NCBI GenBank assembly: GCA_937941715.1
Contig: CALDGX010000202.1
Span: 1 to 43,396 of the forward strand
Length of the DNA: 43,396 bases
Origin: an uncultured Chloracidobacterium sp.
GTDB taxonomy: Bacteria; Acidobacteriota; Blastocatellia; Pyrinomonadales; Pyrinomonadaceae
Direction of reading: 5' to 3'
The position numbers were made by a program, and so were the translations under genes. This document shows, in pieces, positions 10,282-17,470 of this stretch. Each line of letters begins with the position of its first letter. Within the stretch, counting starts at the first letter, position 1. Under the pieces are notes generated by a model that was not told where the DNA came from, made no database searches, and saw nothing but the letters and a program-made list of their open reading frames with translations.

Positions 10282-10872
10282 CTATTTCGTCGCTCTGAAT
10301 CGCATCGCGACGCCGTTCATGCAATAGCGGAGGCCGGTCGGCTCGGGGCCGTCGTCAAACACATGCCCGAGATGCGAGTGGCAGCGGGCGCATTCGATCT
10401 CGATCCGCTCTTCGTCGAGGCTGCGATCGATCTTTTCCCTGACGTTCTTTTTGAATATCGGCTCGTAAAAACTCGGCCATCCGGTGCCGGAATCGAACTT
10501 TGCCTTTGAGCTAAAAAGTGCCAGTCCGCACGCTTCGCAGTAGAATGTTCCGTCCTTTTTGACGTCATTGAGCGGGCTCGTATACGGGCGTTCGGTGCCC
10601 TCTTGCCGAAGCACGTAAAACGCCGGGCCCGAGAGTTCACGCCGCCACTCAGCGTCGGACCTGATCAACTCCTTGCCGTCAAATTCGCCATCGGTCAGAG
10701 CCAATTCGCGTTCAGCGGCCGTGGCCCTTTTCGTTTTGGCAGGTGTCGCTGACGGTTCGGCTGATCCTCCTCCGGGTGACGCCGCAGCCGTGCTGCCGCC
10801 GGTCAGCAGGCCGAAGGCAAACACCGTAAGGCCGGCCGTTAGAAAAACCATTGAAGCAAACGCCTTTTTCAT
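10282..10872 (-). CDS. msrB: peptide-methionine (R)-S-oxide reductase MsrB, exported
   Basis: 196 residues; the first ~32 form a signal peptide or membrane anchor (MKKAFASMVFLTAGLTVFAFG...), then a Pro/Ala/Ser/Thr-rich linker to about 52, then the MsrB domain. Reduces the R-sulfoxide of methionine in proteins, here probably in the periplasm or on the cell surface. Zinc-type cysteine pairs are C112/C115 (CEAC) and C161/C164 (CARC); the catalytic cysteine is C184 in LRYCMNG, with the family motifs SGTGWPSF and HLGHVFDDGP. A terminator follows closely. The gene fits the other oxidative-damage genes in the window but is not adjacent to them. Confidence 0.95.
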   Translation of the reverse strand: MKKAFASMVFLTAGLTVFAFGLLTGGSTAAASPGGGSAEPSATPAKTKRATAAERELALTDGEFDGKELIRSDAEWRRELSGPAFYVLRQEGTERPYTSPLNDVKKDGTFYCEACGLALFSSKAKFDSGTGWPSFYEPIFKKNVREKIDRSLDEERIEIECARCHSHLGHVFDDGPEPTGLRYCMNGVAMRFRATK

Positions 10873-10884
10873 AATTTACTACTG

Positions 10885-10928
10885 AAAATAATAATGCCCC
10901 GTTCGACTAGAGTACATCGAAACGGGGC
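10885..10928 (-). terminator. probable terminator or leader hairpin upstream of msrB
   Basis: The arms GCCCCGTTCGA (10896-10906) and TCGAAACGGGGC (10917-10928) pair with one bulge around a 10-base loop. On the minus strand a T-rich run (ATTATTATTTTC) follows, immediately before msrB. It could end the fasciclin transcript or act in the msrB leader. Confidence 0.45.
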
Positions 10929-11117
10929 CAAGTTATGAATCATCTTTCAATGCGGGCTCGCGGTGTGTATAGATCCTGAGCCTACTTTTCAGATGGTGCT
11001 CAGCAGCGGAAGGGCTTTCCCTGTTTGGCAGCTCGTCATACCCCTCCAGAAACTCCGGGCCGCCAAACCCTTGATAATTTTGCCTCCCGCCGCTGAGCGA
11101 GGTTGCCGCTAATTAAG
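10929..11117. other. spacer between fasciclin gene and msrB with an open minus-strand frame lacking ATG
   Basis: About 190 bases without a convincing gene. A minus-strand frame ending at TCATAA near 10937 stays open for about 57 codons and reads ...FGGPEFLEGYDELPNRES..., but it has no ATG, GTG or TTG start in frame and begins right after the fasciclin stop. It may be a decayed gene end or chance. Confidence 0.3.
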
Positions 11118-11636
11118 TTAGTTGGGCAACACAACCGTGTCGATGACGTGGATGACGCCGTTCGAACCCTTGAGGTCAACCGCGGTGATCTTTGACATGC
11201 CGCCCTTCTCGTCCTTGAGAACAACGTCTTTGCCGTCCATCATCGCCCAGAGCCTTCCGCCCGAAACGGTGGTCAGTTCAACCTTGCCGTTGCCTTTCTT
11301 GATCGCCTTGGCAACTGCTTTCGAGTCGAGGTTACCTGCAACCACGTGATAGGTCAGCACCTTCGCCAGCATTGCTTTGTTCTCAGGCTTGAGAAGCGTG
11401 GCAACCGTGCCTGCCGGCAGCTTGTCAAAAGCTCCGTTGACCGGAGCAAAAACCGTGAACGGGCCTGCACCCTGAAGTGTACCGACGAGATCAGCAGCCT
11501 TGACTGCCGCAACCAGCGTCGTATGGTCCGGCGAACCAACTGCGATGTCAACGATCGTCTTGTCCTGTGCGGCGACCGAGCCCGCACCAAACGCCATTCC
11601 AACAACCAAAAACGCTAAAGCAAAAAATGATTTCAT
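11118..11636 (-). CDS. secreted fasciclin (FAS1) domain protein
   Basis: 172 residues. A signal peptide of about 23 residues (MKSFFALAFLVVGMAFGAGSVAAQ) is followed by a single FAS1 domain. Family landmarks are the H1-like segment HTTLVAAVKAADLVGTLQGAGPFTVFAPVNGAFDKLP and the second conserved block LTYHVVAGNLDSKAV, ending NGVIHVIDTVVLPN. FAS1 proteins mediate adhesion or surface interactions; in bacteria the partner is usually unknown. AAGGGG lies about ten bases before the ATG at 11636. No membrane anchor or cell-wall motif is seen, so it is probably periplasmic or secreted. Confidence 0.93.
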   Translation of the reverse strand: MKSFFALAFLVVGMAFGAGSVAAQDKTIVDIAVGSPDHTTLVAAVKAADLVGTLQGAGPFTVFAPVNGAFDKLPAGTVATLLKPENKAMLAKVLTYHVVAGNLDSKAVAKAIKKGNGKVELTTVSGGRLWAMMDGKDVVLKDEKGGMSKITAVDLKGSNGVIHVIDTVVLPN

Positions 11637-11761
11637 GATCTTTTATCCCCTTGTTCTAAAATTTAGTAACTGCAAAAAGTCCAAAGCTGAACTCTATGCA
11701 ACCGTTTTCGCGATGCGCAAAATATCGGATTCAGAATCCTGAAATTTTTTTCTTTATTACC

Positions 11762-12307
11762 TTAGATGCTTTCGATCGTGGGGCTTTCGCGGTCGATGGA
11801 GGACATTTTTTCACGGATCAGGTCGTAGCCGAAGCCTTGCCGGAGCAGATGATCGTAAAATTTCTTGAGGTCTTCGCGGGTCTCGGGCCTGCCTTTGAGC
11901 CGCAGCCGTTTGGCGATGGCGAGGTCGATCAGATCGGCCTCGGGCAACTTATCAAACGCCTCGGCGACCGCCTTTTCGACCGTTTCCTTGTCGAGTTTTT
12001 TCTGCGACATCGCCTGCTGCAGACGCCGTTTGCCCTGCGGCTTTTGCCTAAGTTTTGCAACGGCGGCGTCGCGGGCAAACTGCTCATCGTCGAGGTATTT
12101 ATAGTCTTTGAGCTTGTCGATCACGGCATCGACGATCTCCTCGTTGGTCCAGAGTTTTTCGAGCAGGCGTTCGCGAAGCTCACGCACGGACCGGGGCTTG
12201 GCGGCGAGCAGTTTGACGGCGCGATCCATTGTTCGCTTACGCGATCTCGCCGCGTCGCTGACCACCCGCCTCTCTTCATCAACCGGCTGCCGTCGGCGTC
12301 CCCACAT
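11762..12307 (-). CDS. recX: regulatory protein RecX
   Basis: 181 residues. RecX binds RecA filaments and limits their activity. After a basic N-terminus the RecX three-helix repeats begin near 30: MDRAVKLLAAKPRSVRELRERL...VIDKLKDYKYLDDEQFARDAAV..KLRQKPQGKRRLQQAMSQK, then two further helical repeats to the end. No recA is in the window. It is divergent from truB with 67 bases between starts. Other in-frame ATG codons exist further in, such as the one before DRAVK (residue 27), so the basic N-terminal 26 residues are less certain. Confidence 0.88.
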   Translation of the reverse strand: MWGRRRQPVDEERRVVSDAARSRKRTMDRAVKLLAAKPRSVRELRERLLEKLWTNEEIVDAVIDKLKDYKYLDDEQFARDAAVAKLRQKPQGKRRLQQAMSQKKLDKETVEKAVAEAFDKLPEADLIDLAIAKRLRLKGRPETREDLKKFYDHLLRQGFGYDLIREKMSSIDRESPTIESI

Positions 12308-12374
12308 AACGATCTAATTATCAAACATTAATTCATAATTAGTAATTGCCCACAAGTGAAATAGAATTGATAGC

Positions 12375-13283
12375 GTGAACGGAATTCTCATAATCGACAA
12401 ACCCGAGGGCATAACGTCGCACGATGTGGTCTCACGCGTCCGGCGTATCCTGCGGACAAAGCGCGTCGGACACACAGGTACGCTCGACCCTTTTGCGACC
12501 GGCGTGATGGTCGTGCTCGTGGGTCAGGCGACACGCTTGGCGCAGTTTCTGGATAAGGACGAAAAAGAGTACGAGGCGGTCGTACGGTTCGGTTTTGAGA
12601 CTGACACGGGCGACCGGACTGGGCATAGAAGGGTCGAAGAGCAAAATAGCGGAACGCGAGATCTAAAACCGGAAATGATCGAGGCGGTGTTGCCGCTATT
12701 TCGTGGTGAGATCGAGCAGACGCCGCCCATGTACTCGGCAAAAAAGGTCGCGGGCAAAAAACTGTATGACCTTGCCCGCCAGGGCGTGACGGTCGAGCGA
12801 AATGCTGCAAAAGTCACTGTTTCCAAATTGGAGATCATCAGCCCGTTGAGGGCCTCCGTTAACGGCGGCGGCACGTGGGACCTCGGGCTTGCCGTACGCT
12901 GTTCAGCGGGGACGTACATCCGCACATTAGCTGAGGACATCGGCCGCAAAGCGGGTGTCGGAGCTCACCTGGCTGAGCTTCGGCGGACGGCTGCCGGAAA
13001 ATTCGCGATATCGCAGGCGACCACCTTAGAAGAGCTTGCAGCCGCCCCGGAGCCGGCCGACGCACTCGTCCCGATGGATCTGGCGGTTTCGCACCTGCCG
13101 GTATTCAAGGTCCGTGAGGATCGGGTCGCGAAGACCAAGAACGGGATGTCCACGCGAGTTTTCGAAACCGGTCTGGCTGACCGCGAGGTAGTGCGAATGG
13201 TCGACGCGTCGGGCGATCTTTTGGCGATCGGCTTTTTTGACGCCGCTGAGAATGTTATACAGCCCAAGGCGGTTTTAGTATAA
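12375..13283 (+). CDS. truB: tRNA pseudouridine(55) synthase
   Basis: 302 residues, starting at GTG 12375 (NGILIIDKPEGITSHDVV is the family N-terminus, which fixes the start). Makes pseudouridine at position 55 of the tRNA T-loop. The catalytic aspartate is D38 in GHTGTLDPFATGV; other TruB motifs are QTPPMYSAKKVAGKKLYDLARQG and the KxSAGTYIR-like RCSAGTYIRTLAEDIG. A C-terminal PUA-like region follows LVPMD. It heads a plus-strand run with alpha/beta hydrolase, membrane protein and aminotransferase genes. The usual rbfA/infB neighbours are not here. Confidence 0.95.
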   Translation: MNGILIIDKPEGITSHDVVSRVRRILRTKRVGHTGTLDPFATGVMVVLVGQATRLAQFLDKDEKEYEAVVRFGFETDTGDRTGHRRVEEQNSGTRDLKPEMIEAVLPLFRGEIEQTPPMYSAKKVAGKKLYDLARQGVTVERNAAKVTVSKLEIISPLRASVNGGGTWDLGLAVRCSAGTYIRTLAEDIGRKAGVGAHLAELRRTAAGKFAISQATTLEELAAAPEPADALVPMDLAVSHLPVFKVREDRVAKTKNGMSTRVFETGLADREVVRMVDASGDLLAIGFFDAAENVIQPKAVLV

Positions 13284-13312
13284 AATGACGGCGGATACGA
13301 CGACACGATGAT

Positions 13313-14317
13313 ATGAAAAAACGAAATATTGCATTGGCGTTGGGCGGAGCGGTCGGAGCGGCAGTGGCGGTCAAGCTGTTGACACGCGAGGATACCGTCA
13401 GGTGGGAATCGGTCGCCGATCAGGTGCCGCACTCGGACCACTCGCACTTTGTCCATGTTGACGGTGCCCTTGTCCATTATCAGGAGTTTGGCGACGCGTC
13501 TAAACCGCCGATCTTACTGATACACGGTTACACCGCGTCGGTCTATGTTTGGAAAACGGCGGCACCGATGCTGGCCGCGGCCGGATTTCACGTCATCGCG
13601 GTCGACCTGCTCGGGTTTGGATACTCTGAAAAGCCGCGTTGGTTCGACTATTCCATACAGTCACAGGCGCGGATGATATCGCGGCTGATGGGGCGGTTGG
13701 GTATCGGCCGGGCGACGGTCGTCGGCAGTTCGTACGGCGGTGCGGTCGCGCTCAATCTGACGCTCGACTACCCGGAAATGGTCGAAAAGCTGGTCCTTGT
13801 CGATGCCGTCTGTAATGACGAGCCAAAAGAGCATCCGCTGCTCCGGCTGACTTCGATACCGGGCGTCGGCGAGGCGGTGACGCCGTTTTTGATCGACTCC
13901 AAAATGTTTCTCCGACTGCGAATGCAGGGAACGCTGGCCAAGGCCAACCACCATATGATCACCGAGGAACGCATCGAGTCGATCCGCCGGCCGTTATTTG
14001 CCGCCGACGCTCATCACTCGGTACTGGCGACGGCGCGCAACTGGCACGCCGACCGGCTCGAGCAGGACGCCAATCTTATCAGCCAGCCGACGCTCATCAT
14101 CTGGGGCGATCAGGATACGGTCATTCCGATCAAGCACGGCTATAAGATGCACGAGGAGATACTCAATTCGCGCTTTGTCATCCTGAAAGATTGCGGACAC
14201 GTGCCGCAGGAGGAGAAGAGCGATCTTTTCGTCGACCTTGTGACCGAGTTTTGTCGCGATCAAAAGGGCAGGATAGCCGCAAAGGACGACGACACAAAGC
14301 TCGAGCAGATAATGTAA
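13313..14317 (+). CDS. membrane-anchored alpha/beta hydrolase
   Basis: 334 residues. An N-terminal hydrophobic helix (residues 5-22, IALALGGAVGAAVAVKLL) suggests membrane attachment. The fold is clear: oxyanion segment LLIHGYTASVYVW, nucleophile elbow GSSYGGAVAL, acid in WGDQDTVIP and catalytic histidine in DCGHVPQEEK. Substrate unknown; relatives include meta-cleavage-product hydrolases, epoxide hydrolases and lipases. It starts 29 bases after truB and ends six bases before the membrane-protein gene, so it is likely co-transcribed with both. Confidence 0.9.
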   Translation: MKKRNIALALGGAVGAAVAVKLLTREDTVRWESVADQVPHSDHSHFVHVDGALVHYQEFGDASKPPILLIHGYTASVYVWKTAAPMLAAAGFHVIAVDLLGFGYSEKPRWFDYSIQSQARMISRLMGRLGIGRATVVGSSYGGAVALNLTLDYPEMVEKLVLVDAVCNDEPKEHPLLRLTSIPGVGEAVTPFLIDSKMFLRLRMQGTLAKANHHMITEERIESIRRPLFAADAHHSVLATARNWHADRLEQDANLISQPTLIIWGDQDTVIPIKHGYKMHEEILNSRFVILKDCGHVPQEEKSDLFVDLVTEFCRDQKGRIAAKDDDTKLEQIM

Positions 14318-14323
14318 CCTCGG

Positions 14324-14776
14324 ATGATGGCAAAGCGGGTTATCGGCGGACTTTTGGGCCTCGGGTACGCGATCGGATACGGTTTCTGGACGATGCTGCT
14401 GACCGGCGGCGGTCACGGCAATTTCATCTGGATGATCTTGTTCTTTACCGCTTATCTGTTCGGACTCTTTTTCCCAATAATGGGAGCCCTCGCCGTCGAT
14501 CTGAGACCGATCGTCATCAAATCCGCGTTTGGAACGCTGCTATTCGTCAGCCTATTGATCCATGTCCTGATCATCGCTCCGGCACTGTCCGGAGGTCCCG
14601 GCGACCTTACGGCGGACCTTCAAAAGTCGTGGGCACGCGGGCCATTGATGGTGATATTTTCGGCGACAGTACATTTCCTGCCGATCGCGATCCTGTCACT
14701 CGTCCTGGTCAGAAGCATTTTTTTCGGAGCGGAAACTATCGAGCACGACGAACCGGTCGGCCTGGGCCTGAATTGA
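14324..14776 (+). CDS. small integral membrane protein, function unknown
   Basis: 150 residues with four predicted membrane segments, roughly at 5-27, 33-58, 66-90 and 107-130; the loop after segment 3 carries GGPGDLTADLQKSWARG. I recognise no family. It begins six bases after the hydrolase and ends five bases before the aminotransferase, so it belongs to that operon. The very tight spacing supports it as a real gene despite the lack of homology evidence. Confidence 0.75.
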   Translation: MMAKRVIGGLLGLGYAIGYGFWTMLLTGGGHGNFIWMILFFTAYLFGLFFPIMGALAVDLRPIVIKSAFGTLLFVSLLIHVLIIAPALSGGPGDLTADLQKSWARGPLMVIFSATVHFLPIAILSLVLVRSIFFGAETIEHDEPVGLGLN

Positions 14777-14781
14777 ATACT

Positions 14782-15525
14782 ATGTCAGAAAACGGCGCAG
14801 CATCCCTTTACGGCAAGGGCATTTTCACGACCGTCGCGATCCGCGCCCGGCGACCGTTATTCTGGGAAAAGCACTGGCGGCGGCTGACTGGTGATGCGGC
14901 AAAGGTCGGCGTTGATATTTCGGCATTTGGTGAGGAGCGTGTCCGGGGCGAGCTTGACCGCGCATTGGCGAACGAGGGCGTCGCTGACGGCCGTGCACGG
15001 ATCACTTTCCTTGATGACCGCTCGGGCGATATTTGGCCCGCCGAGGCCGCCGAAAACACATTGATGTCGATCCTTGTCGGCGATCGGCGCCAATTGCCGC
15101 CGAAATTCAGCCTGACGTCGTCACCGTACCGCGTCAATACCTATTCGCCGCTCGCCGGCGTCAAATCATGCAATTATCTTGAGAATCTGCTCGCTATCGA
15201 AGAGGCTCGCGGCCGCGGCTTTCACGAAGCGATCCGCATCAACGACCGCGGCGAGATGACCGGCGGTTGTATGTCGAACATATTTTGGCTCAAAAACGGA
15301 AAGCTTTTCACGCCCCATCTCGAAACGGCCTGCCTGCCGGGGACGACGCGGGAATTCGTGCTCGAAAATTTGCCGTGCGAAGAGACGCGTGAGCCGATCG
15401 ACACCCTGATCAATGCCGAAGCGATCTTTCTCAGCTCGGCCGGCCTCGGGGTGGTCGAGGTCAATGATCTCGACCATCGCACATTCGACCCGAGCGGCCA
15501 CCCGATCCTCCGGATAGTGCCGTAA
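14782..15525 (+). CDS. class IV aminotransferase (aminodeoxychorismate lyase / branched-chain-type)
   Basis: 247 residues. PLP fold IV enzyme: the opening GIFTTVAIRARRPLFWEKHWRRL matches the family start, the Schiff-base lysine is K128 in GVKSCNYLENLLA, and later motifs are NDRGEMTGGCMSNIFW and CLPGTTREFVLE, which bind the cofactor phosphate. The size and the substrate loop are closest to 4-amino-4-deoxychorismate lyase (PabC, folate synthesis) or D-amino-acid aminotransferase; these cannot be separated by eye. The frame is open further upstream, but that overlaps two genes, and the ATG at 14782, five bases after the previous stop, is the natural start. Confidence 0.85.
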   Translation: MSENGAASLYGKGIFTTVAIRARRPLFWEKHWRRLTGDAAKVGVDISAFGEERVRGELDRALANEGVADGRARITFLDDRSGDIWPAEAAENTLMSILVGDRRQLPPKFSLTSSPYRVNTYSPLAGVKSCNYLENLLAIEEARGRGFHEAIRINDRGEMTGGCMSNIFWLKNGKLFTPHLETACLPGTTREFVLENLPCEETREPIDTLINAEAIFLSSAGLGVVEVNDLDHRTFDPSGHPILRIVP

Positions 15526-15532
15526 CGGCGCT

Positions 15533-15577
15533 AAAAAACACGAACGCCCTCAAAGCTCCGCTTTGAGAACATTCGTG
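15533..15577 (-). terminator. intrinsic terminator between the convergent genes at 15.5-15.6 kb
   Basis: A long imperfect hairpin pairs CACGAACG with CATTCGTG outside and CTCAAAG with CTTTGAG inside, around a short loop. On the minus strand it is followed by six T (15538-15533), so it ends the minus-strand gene at 15600; on the plus strand there is no T run. Confidence 0.8.
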
Positions 15578-15599
15578 TGATCTGCTGATAAAACCGCTG

Positions 15600-15812
15600 T
15601 TAGGCTGCCGTTTCGAAAAGTGCGAGGATCTGTTTGCCCTCGTTCGAACGCGGGTCGATGGTGCGGAGGTGTTTCTGACCCTGCATCTCCCAGATCGCCG
15701 TCACGGAACCGTCTTTTTCGACGGCCTGATACGAAACGTCTTCGGGCTCGGCGACGGCCTCGACTGCTGCTACTTCGGGCGCCTCGGCGGCCTGTACTGC
15801 TTCTTCTGACAT
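15600..15812 (-). CDS. small acidic protein of unknown function
   Basis: 70 residues: an Ala/Glu/Val-rich, probably disordered N-terminal 28 residues (MSEEAVQAAEAPEVAAVEAV...), then a compact part SYQAVEKDGSVTAIWEMQGQKHLRTIDPRSNEGKQILALFETAA. I know no family for it. Support for a real gene: its own terminator directly downstream, GGAG 13 bases upstream of the ATG, and neighbour-like codon use. The 95 bases separating it from the serine hydrolase gene would allow its own promoter. Confidence 0.7.
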   Translation of the reverse strand: MSEEAVQAAEAPEVAAVEAVAEPEDVSYQAVEKDGSVTAIWEMQGQKHLRTIDPRSNEGKQILALFETAA

Positions 15813-15907
15813 TTAAATTACAAGTCTCCTAAATACTGTCTGATCGATATAAAGATCTAATCGAATGAGAATTCTTACACAAAGCGCCCGATTTTGTCGA
15901 GTTGACG

Positions 15908-17452
15908 TCACTTTGACCTTCGCAGATCCAACTCATAGAACCAAAAATCGTTGTTCGGCTGATCGACGACCAACTGGTCCGGGGTTGCGGTCTTGTCGAG
16001 TTTGAATGTCGCGAAACCACGCGGAAAATTGTACGCAACGGAAGGCCGCCACTTGATCACGAAGGTGTCGTAATGCCAGTGTTCGAGGTCCGCGACGAAA
16101 TTCGGCGACTGAACGAACCGCATCACGAGCTTACCGCCCTCGTCAGCGATCGTGACATCGCCGTACATTTTGTCCGAATATTTGCCCGCATAATCCGCCA
16201 GTTTGAGCGAAGGCTTGGTATCGCGGACGCGGGCGGCATCGACCCTGGCCCGCTCGGCCTCGTCCTCTTTCTTTCCGTCGGCCATGCGTTTGACGGCTTC
16301 GGCATTGTAATCGCGAGCCGGAGCACCGACCAGAACGTCACGGATCTTGTTCATCATGACCGCGTAGGCCGGCGATTCGCTGTTTGTGAGCACGACAAAC
16401 CCGGCGTTTTCTTCCGGGATCAGGATCGTGTAGGACAACATACCGTCGAGGCCGCCGCTGTGATTGATGATCTTGCGCCCATAATAGTCGTAAACGAACC
16501 AACCCATCCCGACGCCCGAGAAGTGCCGCGGTTGGATGCCGGGAGCATTTGAGGGGCCGACCTGTTGAGCGAGCCACTGCTGATGCATCTGCCAGCTTTG
16601 TTGTTCGCTAAAGATCTGTTTGCCTTCAAATTTGCCTTTCGCAAGTTGGGTGCGGACCCATTTGGACAGGTCATTTACGGACGAATTCAGCGCCGCCGCC
16701 GAATACGAGCCGTCAACGTTCCCACGGTGCAGTACGCGGAGTTTGCCGCCCGATTCGTTGTGCGGCCAGGCTGCGTTGTCCGGCAGATCATTGATACTGC
16801 ATCTAGTTCGCGACATCCCGAGCGGCGTCAGGATGCGTTCGGTGACAAAACTGCACCACGACTTGCCCGACACTTTCTCAACGACCTTTCCGGCCGCGAT
16901 GAACATCAGATTTTGATAGCCGAACCGTGTGCGAAAGCTCGACACCGGTTTTAAGAAACGCACCCTGCGCAATATCTCGTCCGGGGAATAAGTCGTTTCG
17001 TACCAGAGCAGATCGCCGCTGAAAGTATCGAGTCCGACGCGATGCGTCACCAGATCGCGAATGGTCAACTCGTTCGTCACCCATGGATCATACATCTGAA
17101 AATCGGGCAGATATTTCGATACCTTGTCGTCCCAATTGAGCTTTTTCTCATCGGCCAGGATCGCGAGACTTGCGGTGGTAAACGCCTTTGAGTTGGATGC
17201 GATGGCAAAGACCGTATCGGCGTTTACGGCCGTCGGTTCACCGAGTTTTTGGATGCCGTAGCCCTTGGCGGAGACGACCTTGTCGTCCTTGACGATGGCG
17301 ATCGCCATACCTGCGCCGGACGACGACTTCCAGGTGTCGATCACTGTTTTCGCGTACGCGTCGATCTCGGCCAGTTTTTCGTCGAGGGTCTGGGTGAGAA
17401 CGAGCGAAGGAACAAAAAGCAGGAATAGCGATATTGCAATAATTCGTTTCAT
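15908..17452 (-). CDS. secreted serine hydrolase, class C beta-lactamase-like (S12) with C-terminal DUF3471-like domain
   Basis: 514 residues with a signal peptide of about 20 (MKRIIAISLFLLFVPSLVLT). The penicillin-binding/beta-lactamase fold motifs are all present: S86-N-S-K89 (SxxK nucleophile), Y179-Q-N181 (YxN) and H331-S-G333 (HxG in place of KTG). The region after about 400 (PSLKLADYAGKYSDKMYGDVTI...) resembles the DUF3471 lipocalin-like domain that often follows these enzymes. Such proteins are usually esterases or D-amino peptidases rather than true beta-lactamases; the HxG form favours that. It starts 18 bases after the winged-helix/hydrolase/cyclase gene, so the two are very likely one operon and that protein is the obvious candidate regulator. 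Confidence 0.92.
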   Translation of the reverse strand: MKRIIAISLFLLFVPSLVLTQTLDEKLAEIDAYAKTVIDTWKSSSGAGMAIAIVKDDKVVSAKGYGIQKLGEPTAVNADTVFAIASNSKAFTTASLAILADEKKLNWDDKVSKYLPDFQMYDPWVTNELTIRDLVTHRVGLDTFSGDLLWYETTYSPDEILRRVRFLKPVSSFRTRFGYQNLMFIAAGKVVEKVSGKSWCSFVTERILTPLGMSRTRCSINDLPDNAAWPHNESGGKLRVLHRGNVDGSYSAAALNSSVNDLSKWVRTQLAKGKFEGKQIFSEQQSWQMHQQWLAQQVGPSNAPGIQPRHFSGVGMGWFVYDYYGRKIINHSGGLDGMLSYTILIPEENAGFVVLTNSESPAYAVMMNKIRDVLVGAPARDYNAEAVKRMADGKKEDEAERARVDAARVRDTKPSLKLADYAGKYSDKMYGDVTIADEGGKLVMRFVQSPNFVADLEHWHYDTFVIKWRPSVAYNFPRGFATFKLDKTATPDQLVVDQPNNDFWFYELDLRRSK

Positions 17453-17470
17453 ATATTTGATCTTAGTCTG

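Noticed and set aside
11705..11760. GGATT/AATCC hairpin followed by a T run on the plus strand
   Set aside because: No plus-strand gene ends upstream of it, and the stem is five pairs.
14191..14781. Upstream extension of the aminotransferase frame
   Set aside because: It overlaps the hydrolase and the membrane-protein gene; homology begins just after ATG 14782.
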